46,981 nt of DNA from Eubacteriaceae bacterium (GCA_910574915.1 CAJTCR010000041.1:1-46981); one strand, 5' to 3'; shown: positions 25,457 through 33,259, counted from the stretch's first letter. Notes: generated from the sequence alone by a model not told the origin. Numbers and translations: made by a program.

Positions 25457-27143
25457 CGCCGGGCCCGCCGGGGACAAAGGCACTTCGGGACAAAATGTCC
25501 CAAAGTCCCCCAAGGGGCCCAAAACCAAAAAATCGAAATTCCGCATGGAAAGCGAACAAGAGAAAATCAGCAAGTCCAAGCTCCGCATGGAGACGCGGGA
25601 GGACAAGCTGAACCGGGCCAGGAAGAAGCTGGAGGGCAAAAAGCCGCCAAAACCCAGGGGCCCGGTGCGCCGGGTGCTGGGGGCCGCCGGGTGGAGCGCA
25701 CACGGCTTTGTGCATGGCAAGGTTTACGAGGTGGAACATGAGAACGTGGGAACCGAGGGGGCCCACCGCTCGGAGCTTGTGGGCGAGGCCGTGGGCCGGG
25801 CGGCAGTGCATACCGTAAAAAAGCGCATCCGGGAGCACCCGGCCCGGGCCGTCCACAAGGCCGAGGCGCAGTACATCAAGGCCCGGGCGGACTACCAGTT
25901 CCGCATGGCCGCCCAGGAGAACCCGGAGCTTGCAAAGAATGTTGTCACCCGCTACTGGCACAAGCAAAAGCTGAAAAAGCAGTACGCCAAACAAGCGCGG
26001 CAGGCGGCAAAGCAGACCGCGAAACAAGGGGCCAAGGCCGCCGGGAAAACCGCCGCCGCCACGGAAAAGCTGGCGGAGCGGGCTGTGGGCTTTGTGAAAC
26101 GGCATCCCGTGGGGGTGCTGCTTGCGCTGGCCTGCGCGGTGCTTCTCTTTTCCCTCCAGTCCTGCGCGTCCTCCCTCGTCTCTCTGGGGAACGCCGCCGC
26201 AGGCGCGGTGGGGGCCACCACCTACCCCGCCCAGGATGGGGATATGCTGGGGGCCGAGGCCGCCTACTGTTCACTGGAGGCGGAGCTCCAAAACTATCTG
26301 GATACCTACGAAAGTACCCACGACTATGACGAGTACCATTACGATTTAGACGCTATCGAACACGACCCCTATGTGCTGGTTTCCATTCTGAGCGCATGGC
26401 ACGAGGGGGAATGGACGCTGGCGGATGTCCAGCCCACCTTGCAGATGCTCTTTGACCGCCAGTACACGCTGACCGAAAACGTGGTAAAGGAACGGCGGTA
26501 CTACATCGAAACGGATACATGGACGGACGAGGAGGGCAACACCCACACTGACAGCTACCGGGTATATTACGATTATTATATCTGCACTGTGACACTGGAT
26601 AACTTCAACCTTTCCCATCTTCCTATCTATATCATGGGGGAGGAAAAGGTTTCCCGGTATTCCCTCTACATGGCTACGCTGGGGAACCGCCCCGACCTCT
26701 TTCCCGGCTCGTCCTATGTGGGGAAATACACCAGCCCGCCGGAGGGCTACGAAGTGCCGGGGGAATATCTGGACGATGAAACATTCGCGGCGATGCTCTC
26801 CGAGGCCGAGAAATACCTCGGCTATCCCTATGTATGGGGCGGGAGCTCCCCGGCCACGTCCTTTGACTGCTCCGGCTTTGTTTCGTGGGTAGTCAATCAT
26901 TCCGGCTGGAACGTGGGGCGGCTGGGGGCCCAGGGGCTTTACAACATCTGCACCCGCACCAGCTCCCCCCGCCCCGGAGATTTGGTTTTTTTCAAGGGAA
27001 CCTATGACACCCCGGGAGTCTCCCACTGTGGCATCTATGTGGGGGACGGGATGATGCTGCACTGTGGCGACCCTATCAGCTACGCCAACTTAAACAGCAG
27101 TTACTGGCAGGCCCACTTCTACGCCTACGGGCGTTTACCATGA
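25437..27143 (+). CDS. CD1108-family transfer protein with C-terminal NlpC/P60 peptidoglycan hydrolase domain
   Basis: A wall-opening component of the mating channel. The basic cytoplasmic N-terminus (1-222) is followed by a membrane helix (about 223-243, VGVLLALACAVLLFSLQ), an extracellular stalk, and an NlpC/P60 domain in the last ~115 residues. That domain has the catalytic Cys in FDCSGFVSW and the His in VSHCGIYVG. The stalk resembles module A's protein (TYPAQDGDMLG versus TYPSKDEDMLG), but the catalytic domain is different. Codons 16-22 (GQNVPKS) hold palindrome site 8. The start has GGAGG 9 bases upstream. Confidence 0.9.
   Translation: MTRGTNNAGPAGDKGTSGQNVPKSPKGPKTKKSKFRMESEQEKISKSKLRMETREDKLNRARKKLEGKKPPKPRGPVRRVLGAAGWSAHGFVHGKVYEVEHENVGTEGAHRSELVGEAVGRAAVHTVKKRIREHPARAVHKAEAQYIKARADYQFRMAAQENPELAKNVVTRYWHKQKLKKQYAKQARQAAKQTAKQGAKAAGKTAAATEKLAERAVGFVKRHPVGVLLALACAVLLFSLQSCASSLVSLGNAAAGAVGATTYPAQDGDMLGAEAAYCSLEAELQNYLDTYESTHDYDEYHYDLDAIEHDPYVLVSILSAWHEGEWTLADVQPTLQMLFDRQYTLTENVVKERRYYIETDTWTDEEGNTHTDSYRVYYDYYICTVTLDNFNLSHLPIYIMGEEKVSRYSLYMATLGNRPDLFPGSSYVGKYTSPPEGYEVPGEYLDDETFAAMLSEAEKYLGYPYVWGGSSPATSFDCSGFVSWVVNHSGWNVGRLGAQGLYNICTRTSSPRPGDLVFFKGTYDTPGVSHCGIYVGDGMMLHCGDPISYANLNSSYWQAHFYAYGRLP
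25487..25501. repeat. Dispersed palindrome site 8
   Basis: CTTC-GGGACA-AAA-TGTCCC-AAAG lies in the first codons of the CD1108 gene (read GQNVPKS). The stretch it is in is absent from the module A homologue. Confidence 0.92.
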
Positions 27144-27157
27144 AAAGGAGGTTTTCA

Positions 27158-27415
27158 ATGGCGACAAGCAAGAGCGCAAAAATCATGGCCGAGATCGAAA
27201 AGGTCAAGGGCAAAATCAGCGACCAGCAGGCCCGGCTGAAAGAGCTGGAACAGAAACACAAGGAGGCCGAGAACGAGGAAATCGTGGACATCGTGCGGGG
27301 CATGAGCATTTCCCTTGAGGAGCTCCCGCTGGTGCTCCAGCGCATCAAGGCTGGGGATACTTTGGGACAAAATGTCCCGAAGTCCGCCGGGCCGGAAAAG
27401 GAGGACGCGGAATGA
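27158..27415 (+). CDS. DUF4315 family coiled-coil protein
   Basis: An 85-residue protein with an N-terminal coiled coil (IEKVKGKISDQQARLKELEQ), homologous to the module A DUF4315. The start at 27,158 has AAAGGAGG 7 bases upstream. Near the C-terminus the sequence LGQNVPKSAG is encoded by palindrome site 9, an addition the module A copy does not have. ATGA overlap with DUF4366. Confidence 0.87.
   Translation: MATSKSAKIMAEIEKVKGKISDQQARLKELEQKHKEAENEEIVDIVRGMSISLEELPLVLQRIKAGDTLGQNVPKSAGPEKEDAE
27364..27378. repeat. Dispersed palindrome site 9
   Basis: TTT-GGGACA-AAA-TGTCCC-GAAG lies in the last codons of the DUF4315 gene (read GQNVPK). The longer CTTT/CTTC flank is on the other side, in line with the reversed core. 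Confidence 0.92.
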
Positions 27416-28086
27416 AACTGAAAAAATATCGTGTAATGGCGGCGGCTCTGTGCGCCGCTTTTTTGCTGTGCGGCATCACCACCACGGCCTACGCCGGGGG
27501 CGGCGAGGAATGGGAGGACGGTACGGGCGGCCCGGAATGGGAGGGGCTTGACCCCGTGGAGTCCCCGGCCACCCCGGAGCCGGAACCCGAACCCAACCCG
27601 TTCACCCCGGACGGGCAGGGGACGATGGTGGATAACGCCACGGACGGGGACGGCAAGGAGTTCTTCACCATCATGGCGGCGGACGAGTCCGTGTTCTATC
27701 TGGTGATTGACCGCCAGCGGGAGACGGAAAATGTGTACTTCCTGAACGCCGTCACCGTGGCCGATTTGATGGCCCTTGCGGAGCCCTCCCCGGAGGCCGT
27801 ACCCGAACCGCTCCCGGAGCCGGAGCCCGAACCTGCTACCGAGCCGGAGCCGGAGCCCGAGCCGGAAAAATCCGGCGGGGCGGGGACGCTCCTGCTGGTG
27901 CTGGCGGTGCTGGCCCTCGGCGGCGGGGCCGGGTGGTACTTCAAGATTTACCGCCCGAAACAGCAGGCCGCCGCTCCCGGCGAGGATTTTGACGAGGCCG
28001 GGGAATACGGCGAGGACTATGGCGGCGGTGAGTATGACGACCTCCCCCCGTGGGATGAGGAAGAAGAAAAGGAGGACGGAGAATGA
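27412..28086 (+). CDS. DUF4366 / CD1107-family secreted, membrane-anchored protein
   Basis: The signal peptide (1-28, ending AYA), a Pro/Glu dipeptide-rich stalk (EPEPEPE tracts near 55-65 and 120-150), one membrane helix (about 158-180, LLLVLAVLALGGGAGWYF) and an acidic Asp/Glu/Tyr-rich tail match the module A protein. The central folded part (VFYLVIDRQRETENVYFLNAV) is well conserved between the two. The PE repeats would act as a spacer through the wall. It overlaps the next small gene by 4 bases. Confidence 0.87.
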   Translation: MKLKKYRVMAAALCAAFLLCGITTTAYAGGGEEWEDGTGGPEWEGLDPVESPATPEPEPEPNPFTPDGQGTMVDNATDGDGKEFFTIMAADESVFYLVIDRQRETENVYFLNAVTVADLMALAEPSPEAVPEPLPEPEPEPATEPEPEPEPEKSGGAGTLLLVLAVLALGGGAGWYFKIYRPKQQAAAPGEDFDEAGEYGEDYGGGEYDDLPPWDEEEEKEDGE

Positions 28087-28256
28087 ATTTCACATCGAAC
28101 CCTTTGGAACGGGAAATGAAACGCCGCCCCCGGCCCCGGGCTCCCCGCCCGGAACAGCCCCGGGAGGGCTCCCGGTGCTGTGGCTGTCCCTACTGGCGCG
28201 GCATCCCCTGCGGCTCCTGCTTTCAGAGCCTTTTGAAAAAACCGGGCGGGAGGTGA
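28083..28256 (+). CDS. Small cysteine-rich protein (57 aa)
   Basis: MNFTSNPLEREMKRRPRP, then a short basic region and the cluster CCGCPYWRGIPCGSC. The start overlaps the DUF4366 stop (ATGA), and the stop is 4 bases before the next TTG start. It is the positional and Cys-pattern counterpart of module A's 64-aa protein. Probably zinc-binding; role unknown. Confidence 0.72.
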   Translation: MNFTSNPLEREMKRRPRPRAPRPEQPREGSRCCGCPYWRGIPCGSCFQSLLKKPGGR

Positions 28257-28260
28257 TACT

Positions 28261-28614
28261 TTGCGCGAGCTGACCCGTGAGGAAAAGGCGGCTATCCGCT
28301 CCCTTGTCACAAAATGGTGCGCCAACTATGACCGGGAATACGGCTGTCTGCCCCTCGACTGTGAGTGCTATATGCTGGGGAAGTGCTGGACGGGGGCTTA
28401 CTGCCGCTACTTCCGGGAGGCGGTGCTCCCCTTAAATCCCGCATTGGAGGCCGCGCTGACTGACGGCCCGGCCCCCGGTCTGCGGCCCTGCGCCGTCTGC
28501 GGGCGGCTCTTTGCGCCGGAGGGGAAAAGGGCGTTCTGTTCGGCGGCCTGCGCCGAAAATGCGCGGCGGAAACGCCAGCGCGACTATATGCGGAAAAGGC
28601 GGCTGGACTGTTAG
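28261..28614 (+). CDS. Cysteine-rich VLP-domain protein (117 aa)
   Basis: The N-terminal part has spaced cysteines (WCANYDREYGCLPLDCECYM, then GKCWTGAYCRYF). A second zinc-finger-like part follows (CAVCGRLFAPEGKRAFCSAA C). The C-terminus is basic (RRKRQRDYMRKRR). This matches the cysteine-rich VLP domain family of conjugative elements, of unknown function; nucleic-acid binding is plausible. It starts with TTG at 28,261 behind GGAGGTGA. Confidence 0.8.
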   Translation: MRELTREEKAAIRSLVTKWCANYDREYGCLPLDCECYMLGKCWTGAYCRYFREAVLPLNPALEAALTDGPAPGLRPCAVCGRLFAPEGKRAFCSAACAENARRKRQRDYMRKRRLDC

Positions 28615-28721
28615 CTTTTGCCGCTTGAAAACCCGCTTGTATCAAGGCTTTCCGGGCGCGGTTCATGGGGGCCCGGTATGTTTCTATGTCCGGCCCCCGT
28701 TTCCCGGCCCAAAAGCTAACA
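28609..28721. repeat. 12-bp perfect inverted repeat spanning the gap before the 180-aa gene
   Basis: TGTTAGCTTTTG (28,609-28,620) and CAAAAGCTAACA (28,710-28,721) would close a ~90-base GC-rich loop that itself holds GGGGGCCCGG / CCGGCCCCC. The left arm includes the stop of the Cys-rich gene. No T-run follows the right arm; instead AGGAGG begins 8 bases later. It may be an mRNA element or a nicking-region structure upstream of mobC. Confidence 0.6.
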
Positions 28722-28738
28722 TCTGAGAGGAGGTAACT

Positions 28739-29281
28739 TTGGAAAAAGCGCAGGAATACAAGTATTATTCTACCCAGCGGCCCGTTGACATCGGCACGTT
28801 CCCCAATGGCAAGGAAAACCCGCCCATCCGGATCGAAAACTACGAGGGCCGGATTTGGGTGGAGCATGATACCCGGCTTGCATGGGGCGAGCTGGCCTAT
28901 GCCCAGCCGCTCACGGAAAAGGAGCTCTATAATTACGAGCTCAAGCCATCCCGTGATAACCCGGATATGCGGCGGCTGATGGATACCCAGGCCCAGGTGG
29001 TGGGGAAATGGGAGGACGAGGGCCGCGTCCCTGATGGAAAGCGGCTGACATGGTTTTACCCGGATTTTGGGTGCTATGTAGTGAAAGAATTTGTTTCCCC
29101 GGAGCGGCTGGCCGAGTGTGCCCGTGGGGTGGAGCTCCAGCGGGCCGCCGCTGAACGCAGGCAGGCCCGGCAGGAAAAGGCCCCGATTGCCGCCCAACTG
29201 CGGGAGGCTGGGAAACTGGCCGGGGAACGGCAGGCCCCCGCCGCGCCCAAACGGAACGCGCCCGACCGGGGCGATAGGTAA
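28739..29281 (+). CDS. Conserved conjugative-element protein (180 aa)
   Basis: A soluble protein with an aromatic-rich globular part (1-125, including RIENYEGRIWVEHDTRLAWG and TWFYPDFGCYVVKEF) and a helical, Arg/Ala-rich tail. The start is a TTG with AGGAGG 6 bases upstream. It ends 1 base before the mobC-like GTG, so it is coupled to it. I recognise it only as a type found beside mobC in such elements. It may assist relaxosome assembly, but nothing in the sequence proves that. Confidence 0.7.
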   Translation: MEKAQEYKYYSTQRPVDIGTFPNGKENPPIRIENYEGRIWVEHDTRLAWGELAYAQPLTEKELYNYELKPSRDNPDMRRLMDTQAQVVGKWEDEGRVPDGKRLTWFYPDFGCYVVKEFVSPERLAECARGVELQRAAAERRQARQEKAPIAAQLREAGKLAGERQAPAAPKRNAPDRGDR

Positions 29282-29282
29282 C

Positions 29283-29633
29283 GTGGCCGGAAAAAAGCGC
29301 CGCCGCCCCGTCCATCTCCATGTGATGGTGTCCGAGGAGGAGCAGGCGCTTATCCGGGAACGCATGGCCCAGGCGGGCATCCGCAACATGGGCGCGTATA
29401 TGCGGAAAATGGCCCTCTGCGGCTATGTGCTCCAGATTGACCTTGCCCCCGTCCGGGAACTGGTGTCTCTCCAGCGGCGGTGCTCAAATAACCTTAATCA
29501 AGTGGCTATCCATGCCAACACCTACGGGGGGATTTACCCCGAGGAAATCAAGGCCCTGCAACGGGACTACTCCGCTTTGTGGGGGCCTCTGTCTGAATTG
29601 CTGAAACAGCTTTCCGCGCTGGTGGAGCTGTGA
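29283..29633 (+). CDS. mobC: MobC-like relaxosome accessory protein
   Basis: A ribbon-helix-helix-like, plasmid-mobilisation MobC family protein: the basic start KKRRRPVHLHVMVSEEE, then GIRNMGAYMRKMALCGYVL and the signature RRCSNNLNQVAIHAN near residues 61-76. It helps the relaxase open oriT. The start is a GTG, 1 base after the previous stop. A strong terminator follows directly, so in this element the relaxase further right is transcribed separately. Confidence 0.9.
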   Translation: MAGKKRRRPVHLHVMVSEEEQALIRERMAQAGIRNMGAYMRKMALCGYVLQIDLAPVRELVSLQRRCSNNLNQVAIHANTYGGIYPEEIKALQRDYSALWGPLSELLKQLSALVEL

Positions 29634-29636
29634 TTT

Positions 29637-29671
29637 GCCGGGGAGCGGTGCTGTGCCGCTCCCCGGCTTTT
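29637..29671 (+). terminator. Terminator after the module B transfer operon
   Basis: GCCGGGGAGCGG and CCGCTCCCCGGC form a perfect 12-bp stem with a 7-base loop, followed by TTTTC. It starts 3 bases after the mobC stop. Confidence 0.85.
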
Positions 29672-29679
29672 CGTACTTC

Positions 29680-29694
29680 GGGACATTTTGTCCC
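29680..29694. repeat. Dispersed palindrome site 10
   Basis: CTTC-GGGACA-TTT-TGTCCC-AAAG lies just after the mobC terminator, at the left border of the AT-rich cargo gene. Confidence 0.92.
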
Positions 29695-29784
29695 AAAGGT
29701 GGGTAGATTGTCAATGCGAGATATGATATACTTAATTTCTAATTGCAACTCATATTAAACTGTTGAGCAGAAAGGGGTTATGTT

Positions 29785-31170
29785 ATGTCTCAATTAACAA
29801 TCGGAAGTGTAACCATTGGAGAGTATAGCTATCCGTTCCAACATGAAGAAGAAACGGAGAAAATTACTGTTTTTTTAGGAGCACGAACAGTTACTGTTCC
29901 AGAAAATATAGACATGATTGTTGGTCAAAAGTTAGGAATGCTCACAGGAGGAAACATCCTTTATAAATTGGGTATCCCACTTTCAAATGATTGCATGGCT
30001 GTTGAGGGAGCAGAAGTAAAGTATGTATCCCTTGCTAATCAGATGCGCTCTGTCGAATATTTCATTGAGGATTATCAAGCAAATAGTAGCTATACCGAAA
30101 TGAGACTTCAATTTCCTGAATTGGATTACTTTATTCCATCTGCGAGCATAGCAACTGTTTCAAACGAAGAAATTATTTTTTCAAGAATTAAAAATAATCT
30201 ATGTAGTTTTGAGATTAAATACTGCGGTACTGTGGTATCTGTATCGTTCGATATAAAAATGATTTGTCATTCAAGCAACAAAACTACAGCCGAAACTATA
30301 TCGGAGGTTTCTATTAAATTTCCTGAAACAAAGGACTTTGAGTATCTGCTAAACCTATATTTTTCCGCCAAAGCTTTTTTCAGTTTCATTTGTAATAGGC
30401 AAAATATTGGATTAAGGAGTGCAACGCTCATTGGGAAATATCCCGCAAAAGCCCTTGAAGATAAAAAAATTGTTGATGTTGATAAATATACACAGCAGAA
30501 AATATTTTTTAGCCAAAAATATCTTGAGCCTTTGGAAAATGAAAATGGTGTCAAAAAGACCCCACGCATCGGATTGTTCTATCCTAAAATCAAAGAGCTA
30601 TTCCAGCTGTTTTTTGAGGAAAAAGCTGGAGATGGTGCTATAGTCGATGGAGGTAGTACCCACCCATCTTTCAAATACAGAAACCTTATTGACTTGGAGC
30701 AAAGCCTACATATTACGGCAGCATTTGAATATTACGTGAGGACTATACTACCCGAAATATCATCGCCAGATACAATAGCATTTTTTAGCGATATGGAGTC
30801 TCTTGTTGATGAGTATATTAAAACCGCTAAAGGAAAGAAGAAAGAAAAGGCAAAAAGTTTTAAGAAGTCGTTAATTCCCCAAGTATCGCTCAAAGAAAAA
30901 ATTAAGAAGTCATATGGAGGTTATTCAACTTGGCAACCGTTGAAACCTATACTTGAAGAATGGTTTAGGGACGATGTTGACAATTTAGCAAGTGCGGCCA
31001 ATTTATGGAGAAATGAATTGGCCCATGAGAAAAGAGAATATCAACCCAATGTAGATGTTATTACGGCAGTTCGTCTTGTTGAACATCTTAGCTACTGCAT
31101 TGTATTACGTTATGCTGGATATAACGATGAACAAATTAAAGCTATTCTATCTGATATTCTCACAAGATAA
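29785..31170 (+). CDS. ApeA-like HEPN-domain antiphage protein (cargo)
   Basis: A 461-aa protein that resembles the ApeA family: an N-terminal beta-rich domain (1-~230) and a C-terminal HEPN ribonuclease domain with the R-x4-H motif RNELAH (R409, H414). HEPN RNases of this kind cut RNA and stop phage growth by abortive infection. The gene is markedly AT-rich between GC-rich neighbours, so it is a later acquisition. AAAGGGG stands 7 bases before the ATG. A weak own promoter (TAGATT, 17 bases, TATACT at about 29,726) lies just upstream. It lies between mobC and the relaxase, with the mobC terminator before it. The HEPN motif is clear; the ApeA assignment rests on overall resemblance. Confidence 0.75.
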   Translation: MSQLTIGSVTIGEYSYPFQHEEETEKITVFLGARTVTVPENIDMIVGQKLGMLTGGNILYKLGIPLSNDCMAVEGAEVKYVSLANQMRSVEYFIEDYQANSSYTEMRLQFPELDYFIPSASIATVSNEEIIFSRIKNNLCSFEIKYCGTVVSVSFDIKMICHSSNKTTAETISEVSIKFPETKDFEYLLNLYFSAKAFFSFICNRQNIGLRSATLIGKYPAKALEDKKIVDVDKYTQQKIFFSQKYLEPLENENGVKKTPRIGLFYPKIKELFQLFFEEKAGDGAIVDGGSTHPSFKYRNLIDLEQSLHITAAFEYYVRTILPEISSPDTIAFFSDMESLVDEYIKTAKGKKKEKAKSFKKSLIPQVSLKEKIKKSYGGYSTWQPLKPILEEWFRDDVDNLASAANLWRNELAHEKREYQPNVDVITAVRLVEHLSYCIVLRYAGYNDEQIKAILSDILTR

Positions 31171-31283
31171 ATAAAAAATAAGACACATAAATTCTGGCTT
31201 TTCAAATAATAACTATTGCATAGACGGTGACGGCGGGTGACTTATCCACTGTCACTGTTTTTATATGGAGAGGAGGTGCTACC

Positions 31284-32690
31284 ACGGCCACGACCTACAT
31301 CCGGCCCTACAAGCAGGCGGCAGGACTGAGCGCCGTCCAGACGATGGAGGAGCGGTTTGCCTACGGGCTCAATCCCCAAAAGCTGGGGGCCGTGTCCTCC
31401 CACCTCTGCGACCCGGCCACAGCCGCCGCTGAGTTTCTGCTGGTGAAAAGCGAATACCAGGCGGCCACGGCCCGGCCCGTGGAGCGCGGGGCTCTGTTCT
31501 TCCAGATACGGCAGGCGTTCCCGCCCGGTGAGGTGACGGCGGAGGAGGCAAACAAGCTGGGCTTTGAAACGGCGATGCGCTGGACGAAAGGCAAGTACCA
31601 GTTTTTCATCTGCACCCATACCGACAAGGGCCACATTCACAACCACATCTATTTCAATTCCACGGCCTTTGACTGCTCCCGGAAATTCCATAATTTCCTC
31701 GGCTCCAGCTTTGCCCTCCGGCGGCTGTCTGACCGGGTATGTCTGGAGCATGATTTGTCCGTGATACAAAATCCCAAACAGCACAGCAAGGGCCGTTTCC
31801 TCCACTATGGCCAGTGGATAGGCGACAAGCCGCCCTCCGCTCAACAGCGGGTGCGGCTGGCAATCATCGCGGCCCTTGAAAAAAAGCCCGCCGACTTTGC
31901 CGCGTTCCTCCGGCTGATGGAAGAGTCCGGCTTTGCCGTCAAGCGCGGGCGGGGCGGCGTGGTGTCGTTCCTCGCGCCAGGGCAGAACAAGTACACCCGG
32001 CTCCGGGCATCCACCCTCGGCGCGGGCTTTGACCCCGAGAACATCCGGGCGGTAATCGCCGGGGAGCGGCCCCTCCCGGAGCTCCCCAAAGGCGCGCCGC
32101 CCCCGATCCGGCAGGTGGGCCTTATCATTGACATCCAACAGCGCATGGCCGAGGGCAAGGGCCCGGCTTATGAACGGTGGGCGAAAGTCTACAACCTAAA
32201 GCAGATGGCCGCCGCCCTCCAGTTTTTGCAGGAGAACAACCTCACCGACTATGACGCGCTGGCGGCCAAGACCACGGCGGCGGTTGACCAGGCCCACGCG
32301 CTGGCCGGGGAGCTCCAGACCACCGAGGCCGCCCTCTCCAAAGTCTCCGGGCTGATGGGGGCCGTGGTGGACTATGCCAAGGCCCGGCCCGTGTTTGACG
32401 GCTACAAGGCGGCCCGGTACTCGAAAAAGTATCTGGCCGAGCACGAGGCGGAGCTTGCCACCTACCGGGCGGCCCGGGCCGCTATGAATGAATTGTTAGG
32501 CGGTGAAAAGCTCCCCAAAATGGACGCGCTGAAAAAACAGCGGCGGGAGCTGTCGGATAAGAAAAAGGCCCTCTATGCCGAGTATAGGCAGGCCCAGCGG
32601 GATATGCGGGAGGCCGTGGCTGTCAAGGCCAACATCGACCATCTGCTCGGACTGACGGACGGGCGGGACGATAAGGAACAGACGCGATAG
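31284..32690 (+). CDS. Relaxase (MobP-type, Relaxase/mobilization nuclease domain), probable ACG start
   Basis: Nicks oriT and leads the DNA strand into the recipient. The catalytic core has the three-histidine motif HTDKGHIHNHI (H117, H119, H121 counted from the start used here). The C-terminal half is a long coiled coil typical of the family (469 aa). The conserved N-terminus ATTYIRPYKQ follows an ACG at 31,284, exactly 7 bases after a perfect AGGAGG; there is no ATG there. An in-frame GTG at 31,227 gives 19 extra residues but has no ribosome binding site. So either ACG is used, or an ATG was lost by a single T-to-C change and expression is weak. Confidence 0.88.
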   Translation, partial: TATTYIRPYKQAAGLSAVQTMEERFAYGLNPQKLGAVSSHLCDPATAAAEFLLVKSEYQAATARPVERGALFFQIRQAFPPGEVTAEEANKLGFETAMRWTKGKYQFFICTHTDKGHIHNHIYFNSTAFDCSRKFHNFLGSSFALRRLSDRVCLEHDLSVIQNPKQHSKGRFLHYGQWIGDKPPSAQQRVRLAIIAALEKKPADFAAFLRLMEESGFAVKRGRGGVVSFLAPGQNKYTRLRASTLGAGFDPENIRAVIAGERPLPELPKGAPPPIRQVGLIIDIQQRMAEGKGPAYERWAKVYNLKQMAAALQFLQENNLTDYDALAAKTTAAVDQAHALAGELQTTEAALSKVSGLMGAVVDYAKARPVFDGYKAARYSKKYLAEHEAELATYRAARAAMNELLGGEKLPKMDALKKQRRELSDKKKALYAEYRQAQRDMREAVAVKANIDHLLGLTDGRDDKEQTR

Positions 32691-32715
32691 CGGCGGTGAC
32701 GCAGCCAACCTCTTT

Positions 32716-32730
32716 GGGACATTTTGTCCC
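32716..32730. repeat. Dispersed palindrome site 11
   Basis: This is the most symmetric copy: CTCTTTGGGACA-TTT-TGTCCCAAAGAG, with 12-bp perfect arms, in the gap after the relaxase stop. Confidence 0.94.
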
Positions 32731-32742
32731 AAAGAGCCGGGT

Positions 32743-32835
32743 TTGGGGAGGCTCCCCAACAAGCATTTTTGCGGGCCCACGGCCCAGCAAAAATTTCGGA
32801 GTGTGGCCACACCCGAATTGCTTGCCATTTCGTGC
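32743..32835. other. Candidate oriT: stacked hairpins downstream of the relaxase
   Basis: Three inverted repeats follow one another. They are TTGGGGAG-G-CTCCCCAA (32,743-32,759); ATTTTTGC...GCAAAAAT (32,765-32,794), enclosing GGCC-CAC-GGCC; and the perfect palindrome GTGTGGCCACAC (32,801-32,812). Then comes CGAATTGCTTGCC. There is no gene in this ~190-base gap. Such a series next to a relaxase gene is what an oriT looks like, but no nick site is known for this relaxase, so the call is inference. A regulatory region is the alternative. Confidence 0.45.
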
Positions 32836-32876
32836 GCTTCCGCTACATGGCGCAAAAAAACGAAGGTCACGCTTTC

Positions 32877-33239
32877 TTACGCATCCTCCGTTTCTCTGGC
32901 TTTCTTAATGCCCTCGGCTGTGGCTTCTATCACGACAAGCTCTTTTTCACTCATAGAATTTAGGAGCACATCAATGTGTTTTCTGCAAGAACTTGTCTGC
33001 GCCCCTCCGTCCGCATGAATAAACTGGTCAACTGAAATGTCAAACATAGTAATGAGTTTAACAAAAAGGTCAAAGCTGGGATATTGGCCCTTGTTCTCAA
33101 TATTCATAATGGTACGGGAGTCACGGTCTACTAATTCCGCAACATAGGCTTGTGTCCAACCCTTTTCTTCTCTGGCTCTTTTGAGCGCCAGCCCGAGGCC
33201 GTGAAAGTCAAACCTTCTTTCATTTTGGTTCATTCTCAT
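32877..33239 (-). CDS. XRE-family transcriptional regulator (120 aa)
   Basis: The helix-turn-helix region is at about 16-70 (LALKRAREEKGWTQAYVAEL, then RTIMNIENKGQYPSFDLFVK), of Cro/cI type. The C-terminus is short and helical. It is transcribed away from the XRE-TPR/M23 cassette. Two exact 10-bp repeats (ATTTCGTGTT) in the shared upstream region are possible operators. Likely a repressor of itself or of the divergent cassette. Confidence 0.87.
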   Translation of the reverse strand: MRMNQNERRFDFHGLGLALKRAREEKGWTQAYVAELVDRDSRTIMNIENKGQYPSFDLFVKLITMFDISVDQFIHADGGAQTSSCRKHIDVLLNSMSEKELVVIEATAEGIKKARETEDA

Positions 33240-33259
33240 ATCACCCTATATCATTCTAC

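Noticed and set aside
24194..25720. 508-codon minus-strand frame over virB4
   Set aside because: Antisense to a conserved ATPase with both Walker motifs; no supporting motif of its own.
32491..32870. Minus-strand frame containing LGQNVPK near the relaxase end
   Set aside because: The GQNVPK here is only the palindrome read on the other strand; the rest is a relaxase shadow.
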